Shown here: positions 35,246 to 43,546 of the stretch, in pieces | How positions within the stretch are numbered: position 1 is the stretch's first letter | Layout: each line of letters opens with the position of its first letter | Origin: Candidatus Nanohaloarchaea archaeon | GTDB taxonomy: Archaea; Nanohalarchaeota; Nanosalinia; Nanosalinales; Nanosalinaceae | DNA: 64,000 nt | Assembly (NCBI GenBank): GCA_013343275.1 | Contig: CP046106.1 | Span: forward strand, 620,001-684,000 | Direction of reading: 5' to 3' | The notes under the pieces: model-generated | The model's database searches: none | Told to the model about the DNA's origin: nothing | What the model saw: only the letters and a program-made list of their open reading frames with translations | Translations under genes and position numbers: made by a program

Positions 35246-35740
35246 ATGAAGCCTGATGCCTTGAGAGGTACCTTCGCTCGGCTCTGGGAAGGCCTGTTTC
35301 TATCGGTTGCCGACAATATCTCGGTTTTCTCAATCAGCGATGCAAGATTTCCGCCGTACTTCTTCCGGTTGATGTTGGTCGCGGCCGTACCAATATTTTT
35401 CCTGGCAGGTTACCGTCCTACAAACCCTATTCTACAGCTGCTGGCACTGGTTTCAATACTAGGCGTTGTCATTTCTATTCCTATAGCAACCTATCTCAGC
35501 CTGAAGAAAAAGGAATACACGCTTCAAGGATCGGAGGTAAGAGAGGTAGAGACATTTCTTGGTAGAAATGAGTCATCAGTAAACCTAAGCGAGGTAGGAG
35601 ACGCCTATATAAGCGAAGGAGTTATAGGCCGCATTTTAGGTGTCGGAAAGGTTTGTCTGACTACTGATGAAGGCATTTTCCAGATAGATTACGTTAAAGA
35701 TCCTGAGCAGGTAAAGGCTGATATCAAAAGAGCGCTATAG
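35246..35740 (+). CDS. Membrane protein with bacterial PH-like domain
   Basis: 164 aa. Two predicted transmembrane helices (about residues 42-55 and 62-82, PYFFRLMLVAAVPIFFLAGY and LQLLALVSILGVVISIPIATY) are followed by a cytoplasmic bPH2-like domain: YTLQGSEVREVETFLGR, VGDAYISEGVIGRILGVGKVCLTT, GIFQIDYVKDPEQV. This is the YdbT/bPH2 arrangement, where the domain follows a membrane hairpin. Function unknown. It lies between ftsZ and secE. Confidence 0.72.
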   Translation: MKPDALRGTFARLWEGLFLSVADNISVFSISDARFPPYFFRLMLVAAVPIFFLAGYRPTNPILQLLALVSILGVVISIPIATYLSLKKKEYTLQGSEVREVETFLGRNESSVNLSEVGDAYISEGVIGRILGVGKVCLTTDEGIFQIDYVKDPEQVKADIKRAL

Positions 35741-35792
35741 ATCACGCTACATTTGTCTTTTAAATCTTGTCTTCTATCTCTGTTTTAGTATC

Positions 35793-35861
35793 GCCCGTAT
35801 GGACCAGCTTTGCTGGGAGGGAGGCCAAGTCTTTTTGGACTAGTTCTCTCTAAATACGGGT
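35793..35861 (+). ncRNA. Structured RNA element just upstream of secE
   Basis: Three helices fold inside 69 nt. P1: GCCCGTAT (35793-35800) with ATACGGGT (35854-35861), 8 bp. P2: CCAGC-ttt-GCTGG (35804-35816). P3: GAGGGAG (35817-35823) with TTCTCTC (35844-35850), capped by an inner hairpin (CCAA/TTGG or AGTC/GACT). A TATA-like ttttaaat at about 35758 would start transcription near its 5' end. The 3' end is 2 nt before the AGGTG binding site of secE. Either a 5' UTR regulatory structure or a small RNA gene; it lacks a T arm, so it is not a normal tRNA. Confidence 0.5.
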
Positions 35862-35878
35862 ATAGGTGTAATTTAGCC

Positions 35879-36079
35879 ATGGAACTAAACCCCGGAGAAT
35901 GGAAGCAGCATGCAGTAGATAAGCTTAGAGAGTACCGTAGAGTGCTCAAGATATCTGAGAAACCTGATAGAGAAGAGTTCGAGATGAGCGCCAAGGTTAC
36001 CGGCGCCGGAATGATCATCATCGGGCTGATAGGTTTCGTGTTCTACCTGCTTTCAAACCTGATTCCGAACTACCTGTGA
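35879..36079 (+). CDS. secE: Preprotein translocase subunit SecE/Sec61-gamma
   Basis: Start at ATG 35879, 10 nt after an AGGTG binding site; in-frame codons further upstream overlap the RNA structure. 66 aa: amphipathic N-terminal helix (ELNPGEWKQHAVDKLREYRRVLKIS), the conserved KPDREEF that precedes the membrane helix, and one TM helix (GAGMIIIGLIGFVFYLLSNLI). It clamps SecY in the translocon. The Spt5 gene follows at 6 nt, the classical archaeal arrangement. Confidence 0.93.
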   Translation: MELNPGEWKQHAVDKLREYRRVLKISEKPDREEFEMSAKVTGAGMIIIGLIGFVFYLLSNLIPNYL

Positions 36080-36085
36080 TCTACA

Positions 36086-36523
36086 ATGATACTTACCGCA
36101 AGAACGACAAGAGGCCGTGAGAAGACCGCAATAAACTCTCTGGAAAGCAAAGTTAAAGGCAAAGATATAGATGTAAGAGCGGTTTTCCATCCAGAAGACC
36201 TCCAGGGATATATCTTCATCGAAGGAAACGAGGCCGATATCAGGACACTCGCGAACGATACCCGAAATATCAACGGGATCATCGATGAAGAAGTAGAGGT
36301 TGACGAGATCGAGAAATACCTGAGCGAAGAACAGGAAGAGATCAAGATCGAGGAAGGAGACGTCGTAGAAGTAATCGGCGGGCCTTTCAAAGGCGAAGAA
36401 GCTAAAATCAACAGGGTTGACGAAACCAACAGAGAAGTCACCATCGAACTTATCGACGCAGCAGTACCGATCCCTACAACAGTCGACGCAGACATGGTGC
36501 GGAAGAAAGCTCAGCAAGACTAA
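36086..36523 (+). CDS. spt5: Transcription elongation factor Spt5 (NusG)
   Basis: 145 aa, usual archaeal length. NGN domain (ILTARTTRGREKTAINSL ... HPEDLQGYIFIEGN) followed by a KOW domain (EEGDVVEVIGGPFKGEEAKINRVDETNREVTIELIDA). It binds the RNA polymerase clamp with Spt4 and promotes processivity and coupling to ribosomes. In the conserved order secE-spt5-rpl11-rpl1-rplP0. Confidence 0.95.
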   Translation: MILTARTTRGREKTAINSLESKVKGKDIDVRAVFHPEDLQGYIFIEGNEADIRTLANDTRNINGIIDEEVEVDEIEKYLSEEQEEIKIEEGDVVEVIGGPFKGEEAKINRVDETNREVTIELIDAAVPIPTTVDADMVRKKAQQD

Positions 36524-36562
36524 AACAATACTATCTAGCTAAAAATCTAGAGTGATCAATTT

Positions 36563-37060
36563 ATGGGAGACAAAAAAACGATTTCGACACTAGTCGAGGG
36601 TGGATCTGCATCAGCAGGCCCTCCGCTAGGACCAGAACTTGGGCCTCTACCAACTGACGTTGGAGAGGTTGTAAAATCAATTAACGAAGAAACAGCAGAC
36701 TTCCAGGGAATGGAGGTTCCTGTTGACGTCATCATCGACGAAGAAACAGGCGACTTCGAGATAGAAGTCGGAAAGCCACCAGCAGCAGTCCTGATCAAGG
36801 ATGAACTGGGTATCGAGTCCGGGTCCGGTGAGCCTAACAAGAACAAGGTTGCCGACATGGACTTCGAGACAGCTTGCAAAGTTGCAAGAATGAAGGCCTC
36901 CGACCTGCTTGCAATGGATCTACGCGGAGCTGTAAAGGAGATTATCGGAACAGCTCACTCAATGGGAGTTACCATTGACGGTAAAGACGCGTACGACGTT
37001 GCACAGGAAATCGACGAAGGAAAATACGACGACAAACTGGAAGCAGAGGAAGGAATTTAG
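36563..37060 (+). CDS. rpl11: Ribosomal protein L11
   Basis: 165 aa. N-terminal domain ISTLVEGGSASAGPPLGPELGPL with the Pro-rich factor-binding helix region, and the RNA-binding C-terminal half ending GTAHSMGVTIDGKDAYDVAQEIDEG. Part of the GTPase-associated stalk base. Its stop TAG runs into the GAGGTGA binding site for rpl1, 12 nt before that start. Confidence 0.96.
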   Translation: MGDKKTISTLVEGGSASAGPPLGPELGPLPTDVGEVVKSINEETADFQGMEVPVDVIIDEETGDFEIEVGKPPAAVLIKDELGIESGSGEPNKNKVADMDFETACKVARMKASDLLAMDLRGAVKEIIGTAHSMGVTIDGKDAYDVAQEIDEGKYDDKLEAEEGI

Positions 37061-37072
37061 AGGTGAACAAGA

Positions 37073-37699
37073 ATGAACTTTGAAGACGCAGTTAACGAAG
37101 CCGTTGAACAGGCAGAGGAAAGAGGCTTTACAGAAAGTATCGATCTAATAATTAACTTTACAGGCCTTGATCTTTCAGATCCTGACAACAGATTCAACGA
37201 GGACTTCAAGCTTCCTTTCCAGGCTGACGAAGATGTAAAAGTTGCAGTCATCGGAGATACTCTTGCGAAGAATGCAGAAAATGCCGATCTGGAGATTACA
37301 GAGGACGAGCTTGAGGAAGAATACTTTGACAACCCTAAGAACGCAAAAGATCTTGCAGACGAGTACTCGTTCCTGATTGCTGAGGCGCCACTGATGCCTA
37401 AGATTGGTTCTCAGCTGGGACAGGTGTTCGGACCGCGCAATATGATGCCGGATCCAATGCCTCCAGGAAGCGATCCTACAGACGAGATCGAGGACTTGAG
37501 GAACACAGTTACTCTCAGACTTCGTGAAGATCCTTTGATGCAGATCAAGATTGGTAACGAGGACAGAGATCTGGAAGAGGCCGCAAGGAACGCATCCGCA
37601 GTCTACGATTTCGTGGAGAGCCAGCTTCCTCAGGGCCAGAACAACATCAAATCCGTACTGATAAAGACCACTATGGGTCCTACAGTGGAGGTGAATTAA
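37073..37699 (+). CDS. rpl1: Ribosomal protein L1
   Basis: 208 aa. Typical archaeal L1: NEAVEQAEERGFTESIDLIINFTGLDL at the N-terminus, EAPLMPKIGSQLGQVFGPRNMMPDPMP in domain II, and the C-terminal NNIKSVLIKTTMGPTVEVN. It forms the L1 stalk. The start has a strong GAGGTGA site. In several archaea L1 represses its own operon by binding mRNA; I did not find an obvious mimic site here. Confidence 0.96.
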   Translation: MNFEDAVNEAVEQAEERGFTESIDLIINFTGLDLSDPDNRFNEDFKLPFQADEDVKVAVIGDTLAKNAENADLEITEDELEEEYFDNPKNAKDLADEYSFLIAEAPLMPKIGSQLGQVFGPRNMMPDPMPPGSDPTDEIEDLRNTVTLRLREDPLMQIKIGNEDRDLEEAARNASAVYDFVESQLPQGQNNIKSVLIKTTMGPTVEVN

Positions 37700-37700
37700 G

Positions 37701-38726
37701 ATGGTGCAGCCAAAGCCGAAGAAACTCTCACGAGAAGAGAAAGAACAGAAGGTTGAGTACTTCAAGGAAGAGATCGAATCGAATCCAGTAATCGGGATCC
37801 TGGACATGCACAACCTTCCGGCGAAGCAGCTCCAGCAGATCAAGAAAGAGATGAAGGAGTTCGCGAAGGTTCGAATGTCTCGAAAGACCTTGATGGAGAT
37901 CGCCATCGAGAAAGCAGATAAAGAGGATATCGAACAGCTGGAAGACAACGATGCAATCCAGCCAGCATTCATCTTCTCAGAGAAAGATCCTTTCCAGCTC
38001 TACTCACTGATCAAACAGAACAAGACCAGTGCAGCAGCTCAGGGAGGAGAAACCGCACCGAACGATATCGAAGTCCCTGACGGAGACACAGGAATCGGGC
38101 CAGGACCAATGCTTGGAAAACTCCAGCAGAGAGGCCTACAGGTGCAGGTCCAGGAAGGTTCCATCCACGTACAGGAACCAGGCGTCATCATCGAGAAAGG
38201 AGAGGAAATCACTGCAGACGATGCAGAAATCCTCAACCAGCTCGGAATCGAACCACTGGAAATCGGACTCGACCTGGACGTAGCATACAGCGAAGGAGAA
38301 CTGTTCACAGCTGACGAACTAGACATCGACACAGAACAGTACAGAACAGATGTCAAATCCGCAGCAAGCGGAGCATTCAACCTCGCAGTCAACGCAGGAA
38401 TCGTCAACGAGACAACCTCAGAGACACTCGTCCAGCAGGCAGTCCGCAAAGCCAAGAACCTGGCAACAAGCGAAGGCCTACCAGTCGAAGAAACAATCGA
38501 AGAAGCACTGGCCTACGCCAAATCCAACGCAGACGGCCTCGACTCCCAGGTAGACCTCGAATCAGTCGACCTAGAAGAAGGAGATGAAGAATCTTCCGAG
38601 GAGCAATCTTCCGAAGAGGAGGACACAGAAGAAGAGACAGAGACTGAAGAGGAAGACACCGAATCCGAAGAGGGATCGGAAGAGTCAGAAGAATCTGAAG
38701 AAGATTCGGACAAGGAAGAGGAATAA
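37701..38726 (+). CDS. rplP0: Ribosomal stalk protein P0 (L10)
   Basis: 341 aa; ATG one base after the L1 stop, with GGAGGTGA in the end of rpl1. L10 RNA-binding domain (EIESNPVIGILDMHNLPAKQLQQIKKEM ... RKTLMEIAIEK), the archaeal inserted domain (GPMLGKLQQRGLQVQVQEG), helices that anchor P1 dimers (about residues 215-280), then a long Glu/Ser tail. The tail ends in EEDSDKEEE without the usual archaeal C-terminal factor-binding motif of the G-L-G-x-(L/M)-F type, which P1 retains. This is unusual. Confidence 0.93.
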   Translation: MVQPKPKKLSREEKEQKVEYFKEEIESNPVIGILDMHNLPAKQLQQIKKEMKEFAKVRMSRKTLMEIAIEKADKEDIEQLEDNDAIQPAFIFSEKDPFQLYSLIKQNKTSAAAQGGETAPNDIEVPDGDTGIGPGPMLGKLQQRGLQVQVQEGSIHVQEPGVIIEKGEEITADDAEILNQLGIEPLEIGLDLDVAYSEGELFTADELDIDTEQYRTDVKSAASGAFNLAVNAGIVNETTSETLVQQAVRKAKNLATSEGLPVEETIEEALAYAKSNADGLDSQVDLESVDLEEGDEESSEEQSSEEEDTEEETETEEEDTESEEGSEESEESEEDSDKEEE

Positions 38727-38733
38727 ATTCCTC

Positions 38734-38760
38734 TTACCCTACTTTTTCCTTCTAAATTTT
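38734..38760. terminator. T-rich convergent terminator after rplP0
   Basis: Pyrimidine-rich stretch (taccctactttttccttct...) between rplP0 and the opposed HTH gene. Likely terminates the ribosomal operon before P1. Confidence 0.4.
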
Positions 38761-38761
38761 C

Positions 38762-39466
38762 TTAACCTACTAAATTTCTGACTTTACTTGATTCTTCAGC
38801 AATCAATTCCTGAATTTTTTCCTTATCTCCACGGGCCAGCGCCAGATCAAAGGTCTTGCTGCGTGAGTAAAGTTCTGCATCGAACTCTTCAGCAGGAATT
38901 TCTCTATCGGAGGCCTTTACTTTTTCATCGGAAATCTCCCCTTCTTCATCTACAAGAGCAGAAAATTCTCTATCGAACTCAAGGCTTGAGAGTACTCTAT
39001 GCGAGTACTTCGAGTATCGGACTTCGTAGCGGCCTTCACGGTTGTAGAAGCTCTGTTCTACACCTATTTTTTCCAGCAGATCGATGAATCTCGAGGCCAG
39101 AGATTTCTCATCTGTAATATAGACCGGTGTGCCTTTTCGATTAACTGTTACCGAGGCCTCTACCCGAGTCAGAAGCTCTTCATCTATTTCGACCGGCAGA
39201 TCTATTTCCCAGACCTTTCCCCGGCCTTTACCTTTCACAGCGGAAATTTCCGGAGGGTTCTGTCCCATCAACCTTCGAATGAAGCTTATCGGCATGAATG
39301 AGTTTTTGGATCGCCAGTTGTACATTTTCGAGCTGGAGAAGTCGAATGCCTCCGAAAGCTGTTTGACTCCACCGAATTCGTCTACCCTGTGCCAGAGATC
39401 TTCGCGGCCTTTCTCCGTCAGCTTCACTCGGGTCTGATCTGGCAGATCCTCGAACTTCAATCTCAT
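38762..39466 (-). CDS. HTH protein with LAGLIDADG-like region
   Basis: 234 aa. N-terminal helix-turn-helix-like segment (FGGVKQLSEAFDFSSSKMYNWRS, about residues 31-53, followed by SFIRRLMG), then a middle domain with VEASVTVNRKGTPVYITDEKSLASRFIDLLEKIGV and YEVRYSKYSHRVLSSL. That pattern (short strand, SLA helix, lLekiGv, Y-x-V-x-x-S) is typical of LAGLIDADG endonuclease folds, but no canonical LAGLIDADG acidic motif is seen, so it may be a DNA-binding regulator that reused the fold. It sits on the opposite strand between rplP0 and rpl12, which are normally adjacent. Confidence 0.55.
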   Translation of the reverse strand: MRLKFEDLPDQTRVKLTEKGREDLWHRVDEFGGVKQLSEAFDFSSSKMYNWRSKNSFMPISFIRRLMGQNPPEISAVKGKGRGKVWEIDLPVEIDEELLTRVEASVTVNRKGTPVYITDEKSLASRFIDLLEKIGVEQSFYNREGRYEVRYSKYSHRVLSSLEFDREFSALVDEEGEISDEKVKASDREIPAEEFDAELYSRSKTFDLALARGDKEKIQELIAEESSKVRNLVG

Positions 39467-39536
39467 TTGTATTCAATTATGCAGGAGAGGTTTTTAAGGG
39501 TTGGTCTCCGATACTGAGGTATTGGTGAATTAATTA

Positions 39537-39851
39537 ATGGAACTAGTTTACGCAGCACTGGCACTACACGAAGCTGGAAAAGAAGTTAACGAAGACAATC
39601 TACAGGACATTGTAGATGCAGCAGGTCTTGACATCGAAGATACTGAGATCAAGGCTCTAGTTGCAGCACTGGAAGACGTCGACATTGAAGAGGCAATGGA
39701 GACAGCTGTCGCTACAGGCGCAGCACCAGCAGCATCAGAATCCGCAGAAGAAGGCGGAGAAGAAGCAGCTGAAGAAGAGGAAGAGGAAGCCGAAGAAGAG
39801 GACGAATCTTCCGAAGAGGAAGCTGCTGAAGGCCTAGGATCAATGTTCTAA
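39537..39851 (+). CDS. rpl12: Ribosomal stalk protein P1 (archaeal L12)
   Basis: 104 aa. N-terminal dimerisation helices ([33 protein letters not shown]), an Ala-rich hinge, an acidic linker and the terminal GLGSMF that recruits translation GTPases. The start is preceded by GGTGA at 39523. It has its own promoter (tttttaag about 39491) because the HTH gene separates it from rplP0. Confidence 0.96.
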   Translation: MELVYAALALHEAGKEVNEDNLQDIVDAAGLDIEDTEIKALVAALEDVDIEEAMETAVATGAAPAASESAEEGGEEAAEEEEEEAEEEDESSEEEAAEGLGSMF

Positions 39852-39884
39852 AGGCCTTTCAGGCCTACCATTTCTTTTTTATTA
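39852..39884 (+). terminator. rpl12 terminator: AGGCC/GGCCT stem with T-run
   Basis: AGGCC (39852-39856), 5-nt loop, GGCCT (39862-39866), then tttcttttttatt. It looks like an intrinsic stem-loop plus oligo-T terminator and uses two copies of the over-represented AGGCCT hexamer. Confidence 0.5.
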
Positions 39885-39908
39885 ATTTAACGCATATCTC
39901 TTTCTACA

Positions 39909-40679
39909 ATGAAGCTAGATATTACAGACACAGTTCTGTCCAGCTTCGAACGAATTTACTCCAAAGCCACGCTAGGCGTTATAGGTGCAGGCCTCGCACT
40001 GCTCGTATTTCTTGCAGCAGGATTTATGCTAGGCGGTGCACTATCGACTGTCAGCGGAGTTCTTGGAGGACTTGTAATGCTATTAACATTTGTCGCATAC
40101 ATTGCAGGAGCAGGAATGCTCACCGTAGGCGCGTTAAGGGCCTTCGATGAAGAAACAATCCGCAAGGAAATGTTCACAGAAAACATTCTGTGGCCTTTCC
40201 TCAGAATTCTAGGAGCGAACATCACGACGCAGGCATTCATCATTGCAATCCTGTACGTCGTCCTTTACCCACTACTGCTTGTAGGCATGATGGGATCAGT
40301 GGCGTCTATGAGTACCGCAATGACCGGAGCCGCAGCAACATCCATGATGGCAGGCCTTGCGCCTCTGATGGGTGTCGGAGCACTAATCGCTCTACTGCTT
40401 TCGCTCTACGTATTCGCAAGTCTGGTGCTTGCACTGCCAAGAATCGCAGTTAACGACAGCAGGCTTTTCCAGGGACTGGACGAAAGCGTGCAGTTCACCA
40501 GCGGAAACAGACTCAGAGTAATGGTCTCATTCATCCCATTTGTCCTGCTCATGGCTGTAGCATTCGGAGGCATGTTCCAGGAAGGAGTGATCGGAATGAT
40601 CATCTACCTCCTGGGAGCCCTTATCGGAGCCTTCTACAACCTGGCACTGATGACAGAACTGAACGAAAGACTTGAGTAA
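39909..40679 (+). CDS. Polytopic membrane protein of unknown function
   Basis: 256 aa. Six or so predicted transmembrane helices, rich in Gly, Ala and Leu: around residues 20-45, 48-75, 103-127, 148-172 and 205-250. Between TM2 and TM3 lies an acidic cytoplasmic loop RAFDEETIRKEMFTENILW; before the last helices a loop VNDSRLFQGLDESVQFT. The general layout recalls DUF4013-like small membrane proteins common in halophilic archaea, but I cannot confirm it. Located between rpl12 and alaS. Confidence 0.65.
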   Translation: MKLDITDTVLSSFERIYSKATLGVIGAGLALLVFLAAGFMLGGALSTVSGVLGGLVMLLTFVAYIAGAGMLTVGALRAFDEETIRKEMFTENILWPFLRILGANITTQAFIIAILYVVLYPLLLVGMMGSVASMSTAMTGAAATSMMAGLAPLMGVGALIALLLSLYVFASLVLALPRIAVNDSRLFQGLDESVQFTSGNRLRVMVSFIPFVLLMAVAFGGMFQEGVIGMIIYLLGALIGAFYNLALMTELNERLE

Positions 40680-40683
40680 AGAC

Positions 40684-40715
40684 CTTTCTTCCTTTCTTCT
40701 TTCTTTTTTTCTTCT
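40684..40715 (+). terminator. Pyrimidine-rich terminator
   Basis: ctttcttcctttcttctttc followed by a run of seven T, directly after the membrane protein stop. Strong archaeal oligo-T terminator. Confidence 0.5.
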
Positions 40716-40753
40716 CACAGCAGATAAAAAAATTCTCGAACAAACCCTGCTGT

Positions 40754-43546
40754 ATGAAAGGCCTCGACGAACTCAAAGAAGAAATCAAACAGGAAGCATC
40801 CGACAATCCCGAGAAATTCTTCGCAACAGACGTACTGAGAGAAAAAGGATTCACTCGAGGCCAATGCTCTAACTGTGGAATGTATTTCTGGGCCAAAGAT
40901 GAAGATAGAGAGATCTGCGGCGAACCGGAATGTGGCGACGGATACACATTCATCAACGACTCCCCAACATCAGAGACGCTGACACATACCGAATCCTGGG
41001 AGCTATTCGAGGAGTTCATGGTCGATCGCGGATACAGGTCAATCGACAGATACCCGGTAGTGGCCCGCTGGAGAGACGACGTAGAATTCACAGGCGCGAG
41101 CATTTACTGCTTCCAGCCCTACGTCGTAAGCGGAGAAGCAGAACCACCAGCAGATGAATTAATCATACCTCAGCCAAGTCTGAGATTCAACGACGTCGAC
41201 AACGTCGGAATAACCGGAAGACACTACACCAACTTCACGATGATCGGTCAGACGTGCTTCAAGGAAGGCGACGAATACGATCAGGACCGTTACTTCCGTG
41301 ACATGTTCGAATTTACGGTAGAAGGCCTTGGAATACCTGAAGAAAAACTTATACTGCACGAAGACAGCTGGGGCGGAGGAGGAAACCTGGGAGCATGCAT
41401 GGAGTTCTTCGTCGACGGCCTCGAGCTGTTTAACCAGGTCTACATGTTCTACGAGCAAACTCCAGACGGCTACGAAGAGCTAGACCTCAAAGTACTGGAC
41501 ATGGGAATGGGCCACGAAAGAATCACCTGGATCAGCAACGGCACAGAAACAAGCTACGAATCAGTCATGCCGGAAACACTGAAGAAGATGAAAGAGAAAA
41601 CAGGCCTGAAAATAGATCAGGAAGTATGGGGGAAATTCCTGCCGCACAGCTCCGAACTCAACATCGATGAGGTAGAGGATATCGACGAAAAATGGAGTGA
41701 GATAGCAGATAAAATAGATGAAGACGTTGACGAACTTAAGGCCGAGATTAAGCCAGCAGCAGGCCTCTACTCGGTAGCAGAACACACCAGAGCACTTATT
41801 TTCGCGCTGGCTGATGGAAAGATTCCTTCAAACACTGGAGGAGGCTACAACCTGAGAATGATCTACAGAAGGGCTCAGGACTTCATCGAGAAGTACGACT
41901 GGGATCTCGACATGGTTGAAGTCGCCAGATGGAACGCAGAAGAACTTGAGGATATGTTCCCAGAGCTCCTGGCCTCAATGAACGAGATAGAGGAAATTCT
42001 CAGAGTGGAGAAAGAAAAATACGAGAAGGCACGGGAAAAAGCCCGCGAACAGCTGGAAAAAGTCGAAGGTCAGCCATCTCTAGACGAAATGATCGAACTT
42101 TACGAAAGCCACGGAGTCTCTCCAGAGATGATGGAGGAGTACGGCCTCGACGTGCCGGAAGACTTCTACACACTGGTAAGCGAGGAAGATGAGACAGTGA
42201 CGGCTGTTGAAGAAAAATTCGATGTTGAAGGCCTTCCAGATACAGAGAAACTTTACTACGAACGACGTGAACCTTATCGGCAGAACGGAGAAACCCGGCA
42301 TTTCAATTTCAAGGCCGAAGTTGTCGATATAGTTGACGAGGAATGGGTTGTCCTTGACAGAACCATGTTCTATCCTCAGGGCGGAGGCCAGCGGTACGAT
42401 GTCGGAAAGATTAACGGCCATCAGGTAGAGGAAGTTCAGAAACAGGGCAACGTGGTACTCCATCGAACGCCAGAGCACGAACTTGAAGAAGGGAAGCGTG
42501 TGAAAGGTGTCGTCAATGGTGAGAAAAGGAAACAGTTGACCCAGCACCACTCCACAACCCACATGGTTAACGCTGCAGCACGTGAAGAGCTCGGCGAACA
42601 TATCTACCAGGCCGGCGCCAACAAGACACTGGAAAAAGCCAGGCTTGATATCACACATTACGAGAAACTTTCACGAGAAGACCTGGACGAAATCGAGGCC
42701 CGCGTCAGAAAGATAATCAACGAAGACCACGATATCAACGTAATTGAGATGCCGAAAAGCGAGGCCGAACAGCAGTACGGCTTCAGAATCTACCAGGGAG
42801 GCGCACCACCAGGCAACACGATCAGGCTCATAGAAATCGAGGACGTCGATATCGAGGCCTGTGGGGGAACACACCTGACAGCGACTTCTCATGCTGAAAA
42901 GTTCTTCATCAAGGGCTCGAAGAGGATTCAGGACGGCGTCATCCGACTGGAATATGTGGCTGGAGAGGCCGCAGAAGAATACATCAACGCGATTGAGGAG
43001 AGAGTAGAGAAAGTAGAGGAACTTCTCGATACGGAGTCGAAGTCGAGGCCTAGAACAGTACAGAGAGAACTCTGTAACATCCTTTCAGTTCAGCCAGAAC
43101 ATCTTGAAGACACTGTACAGAGATTTATTGATGAGATAGAAGATTACAGGCAGAAAATTGAGAAGCTATCCAAATTCCTCGACACTGAGGCAGAGAAAGC
43201 AGAGATAGAGGAGAAAAATACTGTTGAGAAGGCCCGAAAACTCTACGAACTGAGGAAAGACTTGGAGAAGAAAGTTGAGAACCTTGAAGACCAGATAGAG
43301 AACGTTATAGAGGAAGAACTTGAAGATCAACAGGAAATAGAGCTCGAGGTACCAACTGAGAATGTAGGCCTTCTTATTCAGGTTGCTCAGAAACTCTCGC
43401 GGAAGCATCAGGCCTGCGTCACTTTGATCGGTGAGAAAGGTGCTGTTTCTGCGTCTCAGACAGATGAAAGTGCGGAAGAAAAATTAGAGAAGTACTCGGA
43501 GAACGTGCAGGGGGACTCCGAGTTTGCGAAGGCCTTCGATCTCTAG
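40754..43546 (+). CDS. alaS: Alanyl-tRNA synthetase
   Basis: 930 aa, archaeal AlaRS. N-terminal zinc-ribbon-like pair (CSNCGMYFW...CGEPECG) peculiar to the archaeal type; class II core RDMFEFTVEGLGIPEEKLILHEDSWGGGGNLGACMEFF; editing domain with QHHSTTHMVNAA and CGGTH near residue 705; C-terminal DHHA1-like domain preceded by a coiled coil (about residues 745-865). It charges tRNA-Ala and removes mischarged Ser/Gly. Upstream sits an oligo-T terminator, so it has its own promoter. Confidence 0.96.
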   Translation: MKGLDELKEEIKQEASDNPEKFFATDVLREKGFTRGQCSNCGMYFWAKDEDREICGEPECGDGYTFINDSPTSETLTHTESWELFEEFMVDRGYRSIDRYPVVARWRDDVEFTGASIYCFQPYVVSGEAEPPADELIIPQPSLRFNDVDNVGITGRHYTNFTMIGQTCFKEGDEYDQDRYFRDMFEFTVEGLGIPEEKLILHEDSWGGGGNLGACMEFFVDGLELFNQVYMFYEQTPDGYEELDLKVLDMGMGHERITWISNGTETSYESVMPETLKKMKEKTGLKIDQEVWGKFLPHSSELNIDEVEDIDEKWSEIADKIDEDVDELKAEIKPAAGLYSVAEHTRALIFALADGKIPSNTGGGYNLRMIYRRAQDFIEKYDWDLDMVEVARWNAEELEDMFPELLASMNEIEEILRVEKEKYEKAREKAREQLEKVEGQPSLDEMIELYESHGVSPEMMEEYGLDVPEDFYTLVSEEDETVTAVEEKFDVEGLPDTEKLYYERREPYRQNGETRHFNFKAEVVDIVDEEWVVLDRTMFYPQGGGQRYDVGKINGHQVEEVQKQGNVVLHRTPEHELEEGKRVKGVVNGEKRKQLTQHHSTTHMVNAAAREELGEHIYQAGANKTLEKARLDITHYEKLSREDLDEIEARVRKIINEDHDINVIEMPKSEAEQQYGFRIYQGGAPPGNTIRLIEIEDVDIEACGGTHLTATSHAEKFFIKGSKRIQDGVIRLEYVAGEAAEEYINAIEERVEKVEELLDTESKSRPRTVQRELCNILSVQPEHLEDTVQRFIDEIEDYRQKIEKLSKFLDTEAEKAEIEEKNTVEKARKLYELRKDLEKKVENLEDQIENVIEEELEDQQEIELEVPTENVGLLIQVAQKLSRKHQACVTLIGEKGAVSASQTDESAEEKLEKYSENVQGDSEFAKAFDL

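Noticed and set aside
35793-35861. Possible tRNA gene, because of an 8-bp closing stem and a D-arm-like hairpin.
   Set aside because: There is no T arm, no TTC-containing T loop and no recognisable anticodon arm, so it was reported as a structured RNA instead.
38570-38726. Repetitive GAA/GAG/TCC tract at the end of rplP0 considered as a repeat element.
   Set aside because: It encodes the acidic P0 tail and is explained by Glu/Ser composition.
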